Shown: positions 1 to 7,052, numbered from the stretch's first letter. The stretch: 10,900 bases of DNA from JBGTLW01 sp964614575 (GCA_964614575.1 CAZTLX010000154.1:1-10900), one strand, 5' to 3'. Notes: generated by a model not told the origin, from the letters alone. Program-made: numbers and translations.

Positions 1-51
1 GTTGGTGGGCAGGCCGGGTGGAGCGGGCACGCGTGGGGGCGTGGGTGGGGG

Positions 52-2829
52 TCAGGGGTCGAGGGTGAGGAGGTGGTTGAGGATGGCGGGGCCGTTGTTT
101 TCGCGGACGCCGGTGCGGACGGGGTATTGGGTCAGTGCTTCATGGGCGTCGTTGAACCGGAAGGAGCGGACGGCGGATTCGCCGGGTTCGAGCGAGGGGA
201 TCGGCCGTTCAAGCCGAGGGTGGCCGGCGAGGGCGGCGAAGACGTGGAGGGAGACTTCCTGATCGCCTTCGTTGGTGATGACGGCGGTGACCAGGGCATC
301 GCGGGTGCCGGGGGTCTTGCCGTCGACGAGGGCGAGGGTGGCCTGGAAGTCGATGCCGGGCAGGCCGAGCTCGATGGGCGTGGCGAGGTCGATGACGTAG
401 GCCTGCTCGGCGCGGAACTCGACGCGTGCGGTGAGTTGCTTGTCGCCGGCGACCTCGGAGATGGGGAAGGCGAGGGTGAACGGCAGCTTGACGGTGCGTC
501 CGGAGGCGATGGAGAAGAAGTGGGTGCCGGGCGAATTCTGCCAGCGGTCGGGGCCGGTGATGGTGAGCTTGCCGGAGATTGTTTGCTTGAAGGGGTTGGC
601 GAGGGTGATTGTGCGTTCGTGGGGTCCTTGCCGCGACTCGATGAAGGGCGGGTCGAGTCGGAAGGCGGCGCGGAACAGCGCGAGTTGGGCGTCGATGCCT
701 TCGATGAAGATGGGCGCGCGGGTGAGGGGCAGTCGGTGGCTGCCGTCGGTCGCGGCCAGGGGCATGCGGTTGCCGCTGAGATCGATGGCGACGGGCGTGG
801 GGCCGAGGTACATCTCGAGGGTGGCGTCCGGGGCGGCGCTGCGGTTCCAGATCGCGAGCATGCCGCCGGCCGGGCCGTCGAGGATCATGCACTCGACGCC
901 GGGCAGGGTGGGCATGCGTCCGACGACGCGTCGGCCGGCGAGGCGGTGGGCGAGGTTGGTAAACACGCCGAGCAGCGGGTCGGGGACCAGGGCCTGGCGT
1001 CGGCTGCCGGCGGAGGTCCAGGGCCGACGCAGGGCGATCGAGTCCGGCTCCTGCTCCCAGGCGTGGAGCATGCGCAAGGCGAGGTCGGTGCTGCGCTGCG
1101 GCAGCGGGACGTCGGTGGCGCTGGGCACGGCAAACTCCAGGCCGTGATGAACGCCCAGGCTCTGCCACGGCTCGAGGTACCCGGCGAGCTGCTCGGGCGT
1201 GATGCCGACCGGCACCTCGAGCGTGTACTGGAAGTTTGTGCCAAGGCCGGCGCGTGGCGCCTGATCCAGCGACCAGGGCAGCACGCAGATCGGCTCAGGG
1301 GCCAGCCGGATGAGCATCGTGCGGAAGCGGTTGGCGGCGTCGGCCAGGTCATCGTTGAAGTAGGCATCGGGCCGCCGCGCCGAGCCGACCTGCCAGCGGC
1401 GGATGCGCTGGCCGTGACGCATGACGACGGGCGTGAAATATGAGAGCCATGGGTCCGGTTTATGCTGCGCGACGGTCATCGCGTCCGCCATGTCCAGGCC
1501 CACGGCCTGGGTCAGCTCGACCGGCACCGGCTCCAGCGAGAGCGTCACCTGCCGCCCCCCCACCAGCACCCGCTCCACCGCTTCGTCGATCGCGGCCTGG
1601 CGCTGCGGCAGGTCGCTGAGCGTCGTGTGGGGATTAAACGCCGAGAGCAGCGTCGCGTGCAGGTCGGTCTGCGCCAGCAGCGGCTCGATCAGGGCCAGCT
1701 CGGTGTCGGACGCGGCCTCGGCCGCGAGCACGAAGCGGGTGCGGTCGGCCGGGCTCATCACCTTCTCGGGGGGCAGGTAGAGCAGCGCGCCGCTGGCGCG
1801 GGCGATGACGCGGCCCGCCGCGGGGCCTTCGGTCTCCCGGGCCAGCAGGTCGACGCGGTACCACCCGTAGCCCGGCAGCTTCGGTGTCCACTTCCAGTTG
1901 CCCGGCGACCCGGCCCCGACGCGGCGCCGGTCGGTCAGCAACGGGCGCATCGCCTGGTCATAAAGGATGGCCTCGGCCATCAGACGCTGGCCGCTCAAAT
2001 CGCGCACGGAGATCGAGACCTCCGGCCGATCCGGCGCGCGGATGATATTGACCTGGTTCTGCGTGGCGACGCGGACGTGCGGCAGTTGCCAGATCGCCAC
2101 GTCGTCAAACCAGACCTCGCCGCGGATATCCGGCAGCACCACCTGCTCGTGGCCCAGCGGGTGATCCGAAGAGGCGGTGGGCTGGAGCACCTGCACCTCG
2201 ATACCGATCCACGCCGCTTCGCGGATATCCCCCGACAGCGCCACCGCCACCTGCCGCCACTTGCCCGTGGTCTTGATCGGGCCGACGGTCTTCTGGCTGT
2301 CGGCGATACGGCGTCCGTGCGCGTCGATGAAGTAGGCGCTGAAATAGGCCCCGGCGTTTTGCAGGCGATCGGTGCGCAGCATCGCGGCGACCTGGTAATC
2401 GCTGCCGGGCACCGCGGGCACCGCGCCGACCTCGACAAACGCCCCGACGTTGCCGCCACGCAGCTCCAACAGCATGGCATACTCGCCGGAGTGCGCCGCC
2501 TTGTTGTCCATCCGCACATCGCAGAACGCGGGGTAGTGCCGGCGGTGCTCCAACTCCGCGTGCAGCGGCTGGCGCTGGAAAGCGGGGTCGGACTCCTGCG
2601 GGTCGCGGCCGATGGGGTACCAGTTGGGCGCATCGGAGAGCGACTGGCCGATCTTCTGCCCCGCATCGTCGGTGTCTTCAAAGTCGTAATGCTGGACCAG
2701 GCGGGTGGCCAGGAACCCGCCGGGCCGCGATGAGCTGTCCGGGCTTTGGGCGCGGGTGGGCCCGGCCACAACCGCGGCCGCAAAGGCCAGGGCGCAGAGG
2801 CACAGCGATGGGATCGCGCGTCGGGTCAC
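52..2829 (-). CDS. Large secreted protein, glycoside-hydrolase-like multidomain architecture
   Basis: A 925-residue exported protein of unproven function. I chose the GTG at 2829: it opens a signal peptide (TRR then a hydrophobic Ala/Leu/Val run to about residue 22, probable cleavage near A27), and a -10-like hexamer lies 6 bases upstream. The longer in-frame ATG at 3081 would overlap the divergent gene and adds a proline-rich, non-conserved-looking tail. Residues about 45-250 look like a carbohydrate-binding jelly roll (opens VQHYDFED, ends GEVWFDDVAIWQ). About 255-350 looks Ig-like. About 355-700 could be a divergent TIM barrel, followed by the strand pattern GGMLAIWNRS / IDLSGNRMPL / APIFIEGI that typically caps glycosidase barrels. 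The C-terminus has two beta-rich modules (NPFKQTISGKLTITGP and a CARDB/NEW3-like end). No catalytic acid pair could be assigned, so enzyme activity is inference. It stands alone on this strand. Confidence 0.72.
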   Translation of the reverse strand: MTRRAIPSLCLCALAFAAAVVAGPTRAQSPDSSSRPGGFLATRLVQHYDFEDTDDAGQKIGQSLSDAPNWYPIGRDPQESDPAFQRQPLHAELEHRRHYPAFCDVRMDNKAAHSGEYAMLLELRGGNVGAFVEVGAVPAVPGSDYQVAAMLRTDRLQNAGAYFSAYFIDAHGRRIADSQKTVGPIKTTGKWRQVAVALSGDIREAAWIGIEVQVLQPTASSDHPLGHEQVVLPDIRGEVWFDDVAIWQLPHVRVATQNQVNIIRAPDRPEVSISVRDLSGQRLMAEAILYDQAMRPLLTDRRRVGAGSPGNWKWTPKLPGYGWYRVDLLARETEGPAAGRVIARASGALLYLPPEKVMSPADRTRFVLAAEAASDTELALIEPLLAQTDLHATLLSAFNPHTTLSDLPQRQAAIDEAVERVLVGGRQVTLSLEPVPVELTQAVGLDMADAMTVAQHKPDPWLSYFTPVVMRHGQRIRRWQVGSARRPDAYFNDDLADAANRFRTMLIRLAPEPICVLPWSLDQAPRAGLGTNFQYTLEVPVGITPEQLAGYLEPWQSLGVHHGLEFAVPSATDVPLPQRSTDLALRMLHAWEQEPDSIALRRPWTSAGSRRQALVPDPLLGVFTNLAHRLAGRRVVGRMPTLPGVECMILDGPAGGMLAIWNRSAAPDATLEMYLGPTPVAIDLSGNRMPLAATDGSHRLPLTRAPIFIEGIDAQLALFRAAFRLDPPFIESRQGPHERTITLANPFKQTISGKLTITGPDRWQNSPGTHFFSIASGRTVKLPFTLAFPISEVAGDKQLTARVEFRAEQAYVIDLATPIELGLPGIDFQATLALVDGKTPGTRDALVTAVITNEGDQEVSLHVFAALAGHPRLERPIPSLEPGESAVRSFRFNDAHEALTQYPVRTGVRENNGPAILNHLLTLDP

Positions 2830-2835
2830 AAGATG

Positions 2836-2841
2836 GTTATC
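2836..2841 (-). promoter_or_regulatory. Putative -10 hexamer for the secreted protein
   Basis: On the minus strand GATAAC is followed by six bases (CATCTT) and then the GTG start at 2829. This matches the spacing seen at five other genes in the window and would give a leaderless transcript. No clear -35 or Shine-Dalgarno sequence is visible, so this is a moderate call. Confidence 0.4.
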
Positions 2842-2888
2842 GGGTGTTGAAGGTGAGGGGCTTTGAGTTTGCGGGGGAGGGTGGCAGC

Positions 2889-2943
2889 TACCCCGCCGAA
2901 GCTCCGCCCCCGGAAGGGGCTGCGCATCGGCGGGCCTGGGTGG
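2889..2943 (-). repeat. Dispersed palindromic element, copy A (inverted)
   Basis: Read on the minus strand this runs from CCACCCAGGCCCGCCG through TGCGCAGCCCC, a TTCC turn and GGGGGCGGAGC to GGCGGGGTA. Outer arms (CCCGCCG / CGGCGGGG) and inner arms (CCCC / GGGG) pair to form a nested hairpin. Two relatives are at 6951-7003 and 8949-8998 with the same ends (CCA.C..(G)CCC to GGGGTA). It lies in the divergent gap upstream of the promoter of the gene at 3063. Confidence 0.75.
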
Positions 2944-2995
2944 ATGATTCACCCCGCAGCATCTGTTGCGCGACGGCCTCAAGTTCGTGGGTGGC

Positions 2996-3024
2996 TTGTG
3001 GGGTTTGGCCGTGGGGTTTACACT
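2996..3024 (+). promoter_or_regulatory. Sigma-70-like promoter for the lipoprotein gene
   Basis: TTGTGG (2996-3001) and TACACT (3019-3024) are separated by exactly 17 bases, an ideal housekeeping-sigma spacing. Transcription would begin around 3030, leaving a leader of about 30 bases before the ATG at 3063. This is one of the few genes here with a normal leader. Confidence 0.55.
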
Positions 3025-3062
3025 TTGCGGCTTAGAAGTCTCCCCGATCGGGAATCGCTGCC

Positions 3063-3533
3063 ATGCGTTGGATGTTGCCACTGCTGATCGTGCTCGCGGG
3101 TGTGAGCGTGGGCTGCCACAACGTGAAGACCCCGGTGATCGCGTTTACCGACGACGGGGACTACCTCGGTTACAAGGGCGGCAAGGGGCTGGTGGCGGCC
3201 GAGGAGTCGCCGATCCCCGATGTGCCGATGCCCATCGGCTTTAAGCCGGTGATCTCGAAGAGCTCCAGCTCGTTCGACGGCGTGGTGCGGACGGTGAACC
3301 ACGTCTATCAGGGCCGCGCCCGCCACACCGACGCGGTGGCGTTCTACCGCGGCATCCTGCCGATCCACGGCTGGCAGTTCGTGAACCGATCCGATCAGAC
3401 CGACGGCTCGACCCTCCAGTACTTCTCCAAAGGCCGCGAGTCGCTCGAGGTCTTCACCCAGCAGGGCACGCTGGTGCGCAACCTCGATTCGAGCGTGACC
3501 ACGATCGTCATCACCATCGGACCCCGCACCTGA
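3063..3533 (+). CDS. Small putative lipoprotein of unknown function
   Basis: A 156-residue protein with a short lipoprotein-type signal: MRWMLPLLIVLAGVSVGC, with C18 the predicted lipidated residue. The lipobox is weak, having Ser at -3 where Leu or Val is usual. The mature part has a small alpha/beta look: FDGVVRTVNHVYQG, then AVAFYRGILPIHGW, then strands LQYFSKGRESLEVF and TTIVITIGPRT. This resembles small Planctomycetes lipoproteins with an FYR..L...GW core, but I cannot name a family. The start is preceded only by a weak GGGA. It is upstream of, and in the same direction as, the TPR membrane protein (63-bp gap), so both may act at the cell envelope; that is inference. Confidence 0.72.
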   Translation: MRWMLPLLIVLAGVSVGCHNVKTPVIAFTDDGDYLGYKGGKGLVAAEESPIPDVPMPIGFKPVISKSSSSFDGVVRTVNHVYQGRARHTDAVAFYRGILPIHGWQFVNRSDQTDGSTLQYFSKGRESLEVFTQQGTLVRNLDSSVTTIVITIGPRT

Positions 3534-3596
3534 CGCGGTGGTCCCCACGCCCAGGCCGAACTCTAAGCCGCGGGCCGAGCGTCGGATGAACCCCTC

Positions 3597-4358
3597 ATGC
3601 AAACCGAAGAACGCCACGAACTCAAGCAGAACGACCTCCAGGATTTCCTCGCCAACATCGGCGAATTCTGGAAGAAATCCGGCAACGCGATCCTCATCGT
3701 GATCACCCTCGTGGTGGTCGTGTTCGCCGGCTATCGCATCTACAACACGCGCCTGGAGGCGCGCTACGAAAACACCTGGGCCGACCTCGCGCTGACCGGC
3801 AGCCCCGCGTCCTTCGCCGAGCTCGGCGAATCGCTGCCGTACGCCGCGGCCCGGGCCAAGGCCAACCTCAACGGCGCCGACCTCTACCTGCAGGAAGCGA
3901 GCGATCCATCGGGCCGCGAGCCGGGCGAGTTGCCGGCCGAAGAAAAGCTCCAGCGGGCCCAGAGCCTGTACCAGGCGGTGCTGGCCGCGGAGGTCCACGA
4001 AGTGATGCACCTCAACGCGAAGCTCGGGCTCGCGGAAGTAGCGCTGGCCCGTGAGGACCTGGGTGCGGCGGCGACGCAGTTTGAGCAGATCGTCGCCGAA
4101 GCCGGGGAGGCCTACCCCGTTCACACGAGCATCGCGCGGCAACGGCTGGACAGCCTCGATCGCCTGCGTCACCCCGTGCCGCTGGCCGCCGACCCCGATC
4201 CCGCCGACCGGCCCATCGACGCCCCGCCCCCCCCGCTGCTCGACGCGTCCGACGACGCACCGCTTCAAGAGCAGGACACCCAGACGCCCGCGCCGGAGCC
4301 GGACGATGCACCCGAGGCCGCCGCGCCCGAGGATGCGCCCGCCGAGCAGGCCGAGTAA
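3597..4358 (+). CDS. Membrane-anchored TPR protein, YfgM-like
   Basis: A 253-residue single-pass membrane protein. The N-terminus (EERHELKQNDLQDFL...FWKKSGN) is charged and cytoplasmic, then residues about 30-46 (AILIVITLVVVVFAGYR) form one transmembrane helix. Next is a helical region of tetratricopeptide type: residues about 85-97 (AARAKANLNGADLYL), 118-130 (RAQSLYQAVLAAE) and 135-176 (VMHLNAKLGLAEVALAREDL and following). This layout matches YfgM/UPF0070-type proteins, which in E. coli assist periplasmic chaperone traffic at the Sec translocon. From about residue 195 the tail is a low-complexity Pro/Asp/Ala/Glu run, probably disordered. The TAA stop shares one base with the ATG of the next gene, implying co-translation with the pseudouridine synthase. 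Confidence 0.75.
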   Translation: MQTEERHELKQNDLQDFLANIGEFWKKSGNAILIVITLVVVVFAGYRIYNTRLEARYENTWADLALTGSPASFAELGESLPYAAARAKANLNGADLYLQEASDPSGREPGELPAEEKLQRAQSLYQAVLAAEVHEVMHLNAKLGLAEVALAREDLGAAATQFEQIVAEAGEAYPVHTSIARQRLDSLDRLRHPVPLAADPDPADRPIDAPPPPLLDASDDAPLQEQDTQTPAPEPDDAPEAAAPEDAPAEQAE

Positions 4359-5596
4359 TGCCCCGGCCCACACCGCCGCCGCCCGACGAACCCGATGACC
4401 GGGCTGATTTCGTGGCCGGCCCCGCCGCCGAGGCCGACGACCCCCGCGACCCGACCATCGTCGAGATGGAAGAGGACGGCGCGATCCGCTGCCGCCACAT
4501 CCTGGGCCGCGACGCGAAGGACCGCCTCGACAAGCACCTCATGTCACGCATGAAGGGCATGAGCCGCCACCAGGTGCAACGCCTGATCGGCCTCGGCGGG
4601 GTCACCGTCAACGGCAAGACCGCCAAGGCCTCTACCAGACTCAAAGCCGACGATGTGCTCGAATGGGTCGTGCCCCCACGCACCACCATGGAGAACATCC
4701 CGCCGGAGGATATCCCGCTCGACATCCTCTACGAAGACGACGGCTTTATCGTCATCAACAAACCGGCCGACCTCGTCGTCCACCCCGCGCGTTCCTACAA
4801 GACCGGCACCCTGCTCAACGCGCTCGCGTTCCACTTCCAGCAGGAGAACGCCCAGCTCTCCACCGTCGGCAAGGACCAGGCCCGGCCGGGCGTCGTCCAC
4901 CGACTCGACAAGAACACCACCGGCTGCATCCTCGTCGCCAAGCAGGACGAAACGCACTGGCTCATCGCCAAACAGTTCGAGCACCGCACGAACCTCAAGG
5001 CATATCTGGCCGTGGTACACGGCAACCCCGACCCGCCGTCAGGCGCGATCAACGAGCCGCTGGGCAAGCACCCGACCATCCGCGAGGCCTACGCCGTACG
5101 CCACGACTCGCAGGGCAAAGACTCGCTGACGCTCTACCGCGTGCGCGAGCAGTACGACGGCTATGCGCTGGTGGAGTTTGAGCTCAAGAGCGGCCGCACC
5201 CATCAGATCCGCGTCCACAGCGGATACCTCGGCCACCCCATCGTCGGCGACATCTTCTACGGCGGCAACGTCGTCGGCACCCCGGAAGTCGTGACTCCCA
5301 CGCACCCGCCCGGCGGCCGGCCGTTCGTCACCTACGCCCGCACCAAGGAAGAAGGCGACAAGCTCGAAGCCCATTCGCTCGAGCGTGCTAAGGCAGAGCC
5401 CTGGCTGATGCGCTACCCCGCGCTGCACGCCGCGCTGCTGACCATCAACCACCCCACCACGCAGGAACGCCTCACCTTCACCGCGCCCGTCCACCGCCCC
5501 ATGCTCGAGCTCATCCACGCCCTGCGCGCCAAGGGATTCACGACCGCCATCACCGACGGCACCCACGTCGATCTCGAAGCGGCGATCCCCGCTTAA
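4358..5596 (+). CDS. RluA-family 23S rRNA-type pseudouridine synthase
   Basis: A 412-residue enzyme converting uridine to pseudouridine in RNA. An S4 RNA-binding domain spans about residues 55-105 (RLDKHL, RHQVQRLI, GGVTVNG). The catalytic domain follows: ILYEDDGFIVINKPADLVVHP (about 123-143), the signature HRLDKNTTG with catalytic Asp184, RTHQIRVH (280-287), and the closing LHAALLTINHP...F.AP. The first 50 residues are acidic and proline-rich and are not part of the fold. Some 50 residues (about 305-355) are inserted before the LHA motif compared with E. coli RluD, making the protein longer than the usual roughly 320. Its start overlaps the previous stop (TAATG). The exact target (RluC, RluD or other site) cannot be told from sequence alone, so no symbol is given. 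Confidence 0.93.
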   Translation: MPRPTPPPPDEPDDRADFVAGPAAEADDPRDPTIVEMEEDGAIRCRHILGRDAKDRLDKHLMSRMKGMSRHQVQRLIGLGGVTVNGKTAKASTRLKADDVLEWVVPPRTTMENIPPEDIPLDILYEDDGFIVINKPADLVVHPARSYKTGTLLNALAFHFQQENAQLSTVGKDQARPGVVHRLDKNTTGCILVAKQDETHWLIAKQFEHRTNLKAYLAVVHGNPDPPSGAINEPLGKHPTIREAYAVRHDSQGKDSLTLYRVREQYDGYALVEFELKSGRTHQIRVHSGYLGHPIVGDIFYGGNVVGTPEVVTPTHPPGGRPFVTYARTKEEGDKLEAHSLERAKAEPWLMRYPALHAALLTINHPTTQERLTFTAPVHRPMLELIHALRAKGFTTAITDGTHVDLEAAIPA

Positions 5597-5618
5597 GCGC
5601 CCCTCTCCGCCGCTCGCA

Positions 5619-5695
5619 GCTTCGCGCAAATATCCGGTAACCGGTGACTCACAGGCTTGCCTACGATCGCAGGAAACCGGAAAGTTTCGCGAAGC
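5619..5695. repeat. Long inverted repeat in the convergent gap, possible bidirectional terminator
   Basis: The left arm starts GCTTCGCG at 5619 and continues to TCCGGT. The right arm, ending at 5695 with CGCGAAGC, repeats both blocks in reverse complement (ACCGGA and CGCGAAGC) with a mismatched 6-base block between them. The loop contains a small palindrome AGGCTTGCCT (5653-5662). The rluA-type gene and the adenosyltransferase gene both end towards it, so a shared transcript end is plausible. No T-run of the classical type follows. Confidence 0.5.
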
Positions 5696-5705
5696 CGCAA
5701 GCGGC
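5694..5705. terminator. Short GC hairpin GCCGC-AA-GCGGC
   Basis: A perfect five-base-pair stem with an AA loop sits next to the longer inverted repeat, downstream of both convergent genes. It could add to termination or mRNA 3' stability. It lacks a U-tract, so the terminator call is tentative. Confidence 0.3.
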
Positions 5706-5734
5706 GATAGCCCATCCGAATCCTTCCCCCGTGG

Positions 5735-6313
5735 TTATTCCCCCCGCGGGCCGATCCACGGGGTGTCTTCCACGCCTTCGAGCTGATTCGCCCGCCGCGC
5801 CAGCGCGAACAAAAGATCGCTGAGGCGATTGAGATAAGGCACTACCACCGGGCCGATGTACGCGTGACGCGCCAGCGCCACGCAGACACGCTCGGCGCGG
5901 CGGCAGACCGTGCGCGCCTGGTGCAGCCGGGCCGCGAGTTCCGTGCCCCCCGGCAGGACGAAGTGCGTCATCTGCGGCAGCGGTTCGCAGATGGTGTCGA
6001 TCAACCGCTCGACCTCGTCGGTCTGCTCGGCCCCGATGCGCGGGATCGCGGCGGGCCCGGGGTCCTGCCCGTCGGTCGGCCAGGGCGTCGCCAGATCGGC
6101 GCCGACCTCGAACAGCCGGCTCATCAGCGTGACCAGCGCGGGTTTGAGTTCCTCCGCGGCCCGGTCTTCGCACGCCGCGGCGCACAGACCGATGATCGCG
6201 TTGAGTTCATCGACCGTGCCGTAGGCCTCGACACGCAGGTCGTCCTTGTTGACCCGCTGCCCGCCGAAGAGGTCGGTCCCGCCGTCGTCGCCGCGCTTGG
6301 TGTAGAGCTTCAT
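5735..6313 (-). CDS. Corrinoid adenosyltransferase, PduO type (cob(I)alamin)
   Basis: A 192-residue enzyme that transfers the adenosyl group of ATP to the cobalt of a corrinoid, forming adenosylcobalamin or its precursor. The family's ATP-binding N-terminus is intact (YTKRGDDGGTDLFGGQRVNKDD then EAYGTVDELNA). FVLPGG and ARLHQARTVCRRAER at mid-protein and YLNRLSDLLFALARRAN near the end are the other PduO signatures. The full helical bundle is present and the length is normal. I place the start at ATG 6313, where the family motif begins; an ATG at 6358 would add 15 poorly typed residues. No Shine-Dalgarno precedes it, but TATGAT lies 9 bases upstream. It is a single gene, divergent from the first YkgJ gene. 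No cobalamin riboswitch leader can fit in the gap on this reading. Confidence 0.93.
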   Translation of the reverse strand: MKLYTKRGDDGGTDLFGGQRVNKDDLRVEAYGTVDELNAIIGLCAAACEDRAAEELKPALVTLMSRLFEVGADLATPWPTDGQDPGPAAIPRIGAEQTDEVERLIDTICEPLPQMTHFVLPGGTELAARLHQARTVCRRAERVCVALARHAYIGPVVVPYLNRLSDLLFALARRANQLEGVEDTPWIGPRGE

Positions 6314-6322
6314 CGTGGAGCC

Positions 6323-6328
6323 ATCATA
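6323..6328 (-). promoter_or_regulatory. -10 hexamer TATGAT for the adenosyltransferase
   Basis: TATGAT on the minus strand differs from TATAAT by one base and ends 9 bases before the ATG at 6313. Transcription would then start within 0-3 bases of the start codon. No -35 is evident at 16-18 bases. Confidence 0.5.
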
Positions 6329-6334
6329 GCCCGC

Positions 6335-6348
6335 CGCCGACGTCGGCG
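6335..6348. promoter_or_regulatory. Perfect 14-bp palindrome, possible operator
   Basis: CGCCGACGTCGGCG is its own reverse complement. It lies in the 84-bp divergent gap, directly upstream of the TATGAT box of the adenosyltransferase, where a bound regulator would cover the -35 region. In such GC-rich DNA a palindrome of this size is suggestive only. Confidence 0.3.
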
Positions 6349-6366
6349 CGGTGGACAAACCTCCGC

Positions 6367-6381
6367 GCCCGCGTTGCGGGC
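6367..6381. promoter_or_regulatory. Hairpin GCCCGC-GTT-GCGGGC before the first YkgJ gene
   Basis: A six-base-pair perfect stem with a GTT loop lies just upstream of TATTTT (6386-6391) and of the ATG at 6398. It could be a regulator site. On the other strand it lies upstream of the adenosyltransferase, so it is not a terminator for that gene. Confidence 0.25.
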
Positions 6382-6385
6382 GGGC

Positions 6386-6391
6386 TATTTT
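6386..6391 (+). promoter_or_regulatory. -10-like TATTTT for the first YkgJ gene
   Basis: TATTTT is followed by six bases and the ATG at 6398, the same spacing as at 9045 and 2836. A second box, TACAAT, lies at 6404-6409 inside the annotated codons and is itself six bases before an in-frame GTG at 6416, so the true start could be six codons later. Confidence 0.4.
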
Positions 6392-6397
6392 CTCGTC

Positions 6398-6904
6398 ATG
6401 TCCTACAATGTGCTTGTGCCTCAGCGAACCACCCCCGCCAGCAAATCAGACGACCCGCGCACCGACCCGCCGTGGTATGGCGACGGCCTGAGCTTCAAAT
6501 GCACGATGTGCGGCAACTGCTGCACCGGGCCGCAGGGCTTCGTCTGGTTCAGCCCCGAGGAGGGCAAGGCCATGGCGAAGTTTCTCAATATCAGCGAGCA
6601 CGATTTCTACGCCAAGTACTGCAAGAAGAAGCTCAACCGCTGGACGCTCGACGAACGCCGCCTGCCCGATGGCAAGTACGACTGCGTCTTCCTCGACCGC
6701 GACGAGAAGGGCTGCGCGCTGTGCGGCATCTACCCCGTGCGGCCGACCCAGTGCCGGACCTGGCCGTTCTGGGAATCCAACCTCACCAGCAAGCGGGCGT
6801 GGGACGACTCGGCCAAGGGCTGCCCCGGCATGAAGCACGGCGGCAACTTCGTGCCCACCGATCAGATCCGCGTCATCCTCGCGTCCAACCCCCGTGGGTT
6901 GTAA
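6398..6904 (+). CDS. YkgJ-family cysteine-cluster protein (first copy)
   Basis: A 168-residue protein of the family annotated as Zn/Fe-chelating (PF03692 type), whose biochemical role is not established. The first cluster is C35-x2-C38-x2-C41-C42 in FKCTMCGNCC. The second group is C96, C106 and C109 (KGCALCGIYPVRP), C119 in the diagnostic QCRTWPFW, and C142. All expected ligands are present. The protein has no signal or membrane segment, so it should be cytoplasmic. It could be an Fe-S or zinc protein. The start may be ATG 6398 or GTG 6416; both sit six bases after a -10-like hexamer and no Shine-Dalgarno is seen. The next gene is a divergent relative in the same direction, 148 bp away. Confidence 0.85.
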   Translation: MSYNVLVPQRTTPASKSDDPRTDPPWYGDGLSFKCTMCGNCCTGPQGFVWFSPEEGKAMAKFLNISEHDFYAKYCKKKLNRWTLDERRLPDGKYDCVFLDRDEKGCALCGIYPVRPTQCRTWPFWESNLTSKRAWDDSAKGCPGMKHGGNFVPTDQIRVILASNPRGL

Positions 6905-6908
6905 AAAA

Positions 6909-6938
6909 CGGAAAAGCGGAAAAACGGAAAAGCGAAAG
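6909..6938 (+). repeat. Purine-rich 8-bp tandem repeat (CGGAAAAR)
   Basis: CGGAAAAG, CGGAAAAA and CGGAAAAG follow one another at 6909, 6917 and 6925, with a decayed fourth unit CGAAAGTT. It starts five bases after the stop codon of the first YkgJ gene and is strikingly A-rich against the local base composition. Its role is unknown. Confidence 0.75.
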
Positions 6939-6950
6939 TTCAAGGCCGCA

Positions 6951-7003
6951 CCAACAAGCCCACGGCTGCGAGCCCCCCGGAAGGGGCGAGTTGCCGTGGG
7001 GTA
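6951..7003 (+). repeat. Dispersed palindromic element, copy B
   Basis: It runs CCAACAAGCCCACGGC, TGCGAGCC, CCCCGGAAGGGG, CGAGTTGCCGTGGGGTA. The outer arms (CCCACGGC / GCCGTGGG) pair, and so do the inner ones (CCCC / GGGG) around GGAA. A compensatory change relative to the other copies (CCCACGG with CCGTGGG, instead of CCCGCCG with CGGCGGG) keeps the stem paired. It sits between the two YkgJ genes. Its last bases, GGGGTATCCCG (6998-7008), recur at 7042-7052 just before the next start codon. Confidence 0.8.
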
Positions 7004-7052
7004 TCCCGTGATTCCCGAGTGATTATTCGGGGCATGTTCCCGGGGTATCCCG

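Noticed and set aside
1..51. Terminator for the secreted protein
   Set aside because: Only G-rich DNA and a short CACGCGTG palindrome (28-35); no stable stem with a T-run on the minus strand.
73..2733. Long plus-strand open frames opposite the secreted protein
   Set aside because: They are rich in Gly/Arg/His without any domain and mirror the minus-strand gene, which has a signal peptide and recognisable modules. High GC leaves antisense frames open.
2830..3081. N-terminal extension of the first gene to ATG 3081
   Set aside because: It would run through a palindromic repeat and the divergent promoter into the lipoprotein gene, and put the signal peptide 84 residues inside.
3018..4373. 451-codon minus-strand open frame
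   Set aside because: Antisense to the lipoprotein and TPR genes; no family features; composition typical of a shadow frame.
6314..6397. Cobalamin riboswitch upstream of the adenosyltransferase
   Set aside because: The gap is only 84 bp, too short for the roughly 200-base aptamer, and no conserved B12-box sequence is visible.
6881..7052. CRISPR-like array or small RNA gene between the YkgJ genes
   Set aside because: The repeats are one palindrome and a short 8-bp tandem, with no regular repeat-spacer pattern.
7034..7052. ATG at 7034 as the start of the second YkgJ gene
   Set aside because: It is out of frame with the cysteine-cluster coding sequence.
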